Of a DNA stretch of 5,936 nt, positions 5,033 through 5,936 are shown piece after piece. The position numbers and the translations under genes are program-made. The stretch is from Bacillota bacterium (lineage in GTDB: Bacteria > Bacillota > Clostridia > Clostridiales > Clostridiaceae): assembly GCA_030706015.1 (NCBI GenBank), contig JAUZPI010000152.1, positions 1 to 5,936 on the forward strand, read 5' to 3'. Under the pieces are notes generated by a model. It was given only the letters and a program-made list of their open reading frames with translations. It had not been told where the DNA came from and did no database searches. Positions within the stretch are counted from its first letter, which is position 1, and each line of letters starts with the position of its first letter.

Positions 5033-5936
5033 CTATCTGATAATTCCAAATTGGTCTATTTCCACCTGTGAATCCACATTTATCTTTGTGTTTTTGTAAA
5101 TTTCATCCCAATTGGAATCCTTAAAATATGGACTGTATTTTGCTCTTATCTTGTCGCCAATACCTAATGGATCACTTCCAACACTTTGAGCATATTTAAT
5201 TGTAGATAATACATCATTACTAATTTGGTCAGACATAAATTTTTCAATGCTTTTTTGATAATTTCTATTACTCATATTATCCCATTGATATTCCTCTAGA
5301 TTTATTCTTAATTTAACACTAATATCTGCGACCGCTTGCTTGCCCTCCATAGAAATATTTATTTTACTTTTAGCTCCTTTTATCATTGTAACTATTCCTT
5401 CTTTAGTATTAGTCTGTTTTTCTATAGATGTGGGAGAGGGGAATAAATACCCTGCTTTCTTCAACTTATTGGAAAGAGCTATTAATAAGGTAGTTTGCTG
5501 CGTGCTTATCCTTCCCACCATTTTATCCTTTGAAAATAAGGCAGTTCCTGCTATTTTTACATCTTTTTCTTCAGCTCTTATAATCGGGAACATAGGATCA
5601 AGTCCTGGTGCATAATAGCATATATTAAAATAACTTACTGTAGCATCATTAATATTTGATAAATTCTTATTATTTGTTAAAAGTTGATTAATATATATTG
5701 CTGGTATAGGTTTATTTGTAAAGCTTGCTGCTCTTTCAAGCAAGCTTTTGGGACTTCCCTCTACCACCACAATATAAGCTAATGATTGATTTATTGGGTC
5801 TCTTGTAAATATCTCCATTACATTATGTATACCTTTTGCAGCTAATTCATTTGAGACTAGAATCTGTTGAATCTTGCCCCCCTCCAAGAGTTTAGGTGAG
5901 ACCTTCCTAGCTTCTTCCCTTCCCTCTCTTAACAAA
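5033..5936 (-). CDS. Ger(x)C-family spore germination protein, N-terminus beyond window
   Basis: Open from the right window edge to the TAG at 5033-5035, giving 300 visible residues. The start, lipoprotein signal and about the first 70 residues lie outside. The TTG at 5935 is an internal Leu (LLREGREEARK aligns with VLRQGREEARK of the neighbour), not a start. The N-domain has GREEARK, QQIL and the conserved block NQLLTNNKNLSNINDAT. The Spore_GerAC C-domain follows (DVKIAGTALFSKDKMVG, TTLLIAL, EEYQWDN) and ends VGSDPLGIGDKIRAKY...FGIIR. By family it would be the lipoprotein partner of GerA/GerB subunits in nutrient-triggered germination. It lies 58 nt upstream of the frameshifted paralog in the same orientation; the two align essentially without gaps at roughly 60% identity by eye, so they are a tandem duplication. 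No terminator separates them, so they are probably co-transcribed. Confidence 0.93.
   Translation of the reverse strand, partial: LLREGREEARKVSPKLLEGGKIQQILVSNELAAKGIHNVMEIFTRDPINQSLAYIVVVEGSPKSLLERAASFTNKPIPAIYINQLLTNNKNLSNINDATVSYFNICYYAPGLDPMFPIIRAEEKDVKIAGTALFSKDKMVGRISTQQTTLLIALSNKLKKAGYLFPSPTSIEKQTNTKEGIVTMIKGAKSKINISMEGKQAVADISVKLRINLEEYQWDNMSNRNYQKSIEKFMSDQISNDVLSTIKYAQSVGSDPLGIGDKIRAKYSPYFKDSNWDEIYKNTKINVDSQVEIDQFGIIR

Overview
The window is AT-rich DNA from an endospore-forming, anaerobic Firmicute, most likely Clostridium sensu lato. The evidence is the low GC, strong GGAGG-type ribosome binding sites, two Ger(x)C spore germination lipoproteins, a single-domain bacteriohemerythrin (an oxygen-handling protein common in clostridia) and a secreted dockerin/SH3/muramidase-like protein. 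I cannot name the species.

Layout, left to right. (1) 1-366, minus: the N-terminus of a flavin monoamine-oxidase / L-amino-acid-oxidase-like FAD enzyme, cut by the window edge. (2) 367-1164: a gene-poor relic zone. On the minus strand it holds a 55-codon, extremely histidine-rich open stretch (545-712) and a decayed N-terminal piece of an ISAs1-type transposase (about 808-1002). No intact gene was found here. (3) 1226-1624, plus: an intact bacteriohemerythrin with all seven iron ligands. It has its own extended -10 promoter, overlapped by a palindrome and a 14-bp direct repeat. (4) 1689-1735: a strong hairpin between two convergent genes that can terminate transcription from both sides. (5) 1734-3686, minus: a large exported modular protein made of a signal peptide, dockerin, seven propeller-like DUF5050 repeats, a bacterial SH3 domain and a C-terminal domain resembling the VgrG3-type peptidoglycan glycosidase. 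It has its own promoter. (6) 3826-3861: terminator of the germination gene cluster. (7) 3869-4974 and 5033-5936, minus: two tandem paralogous Ger(x)C lipoproteins. The downstream copy carries a one-base frameshift at an A8 run; the upstream copy is open but cut by the window end.

How the genes fit together. The two gerC-type genes are probably the tail of a germinant-receptor operon whose A and B subunits would lie to the right of the window; this is inference. The modular hydrolase is a separate transcription unit, likely acting on cell wall outside the membrane, and nothing ties it to germination except proximity. The hemerythrin is a stand-alone gene. The most notable points are the domain order of the modular protein, the A8 frameshift that separates a conserved C-terminus from its lipoprotein, the histidine-rich relic and the repeat-covered hemerythrin promoter. 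I see no evidence for a wholly new multi-gene system.
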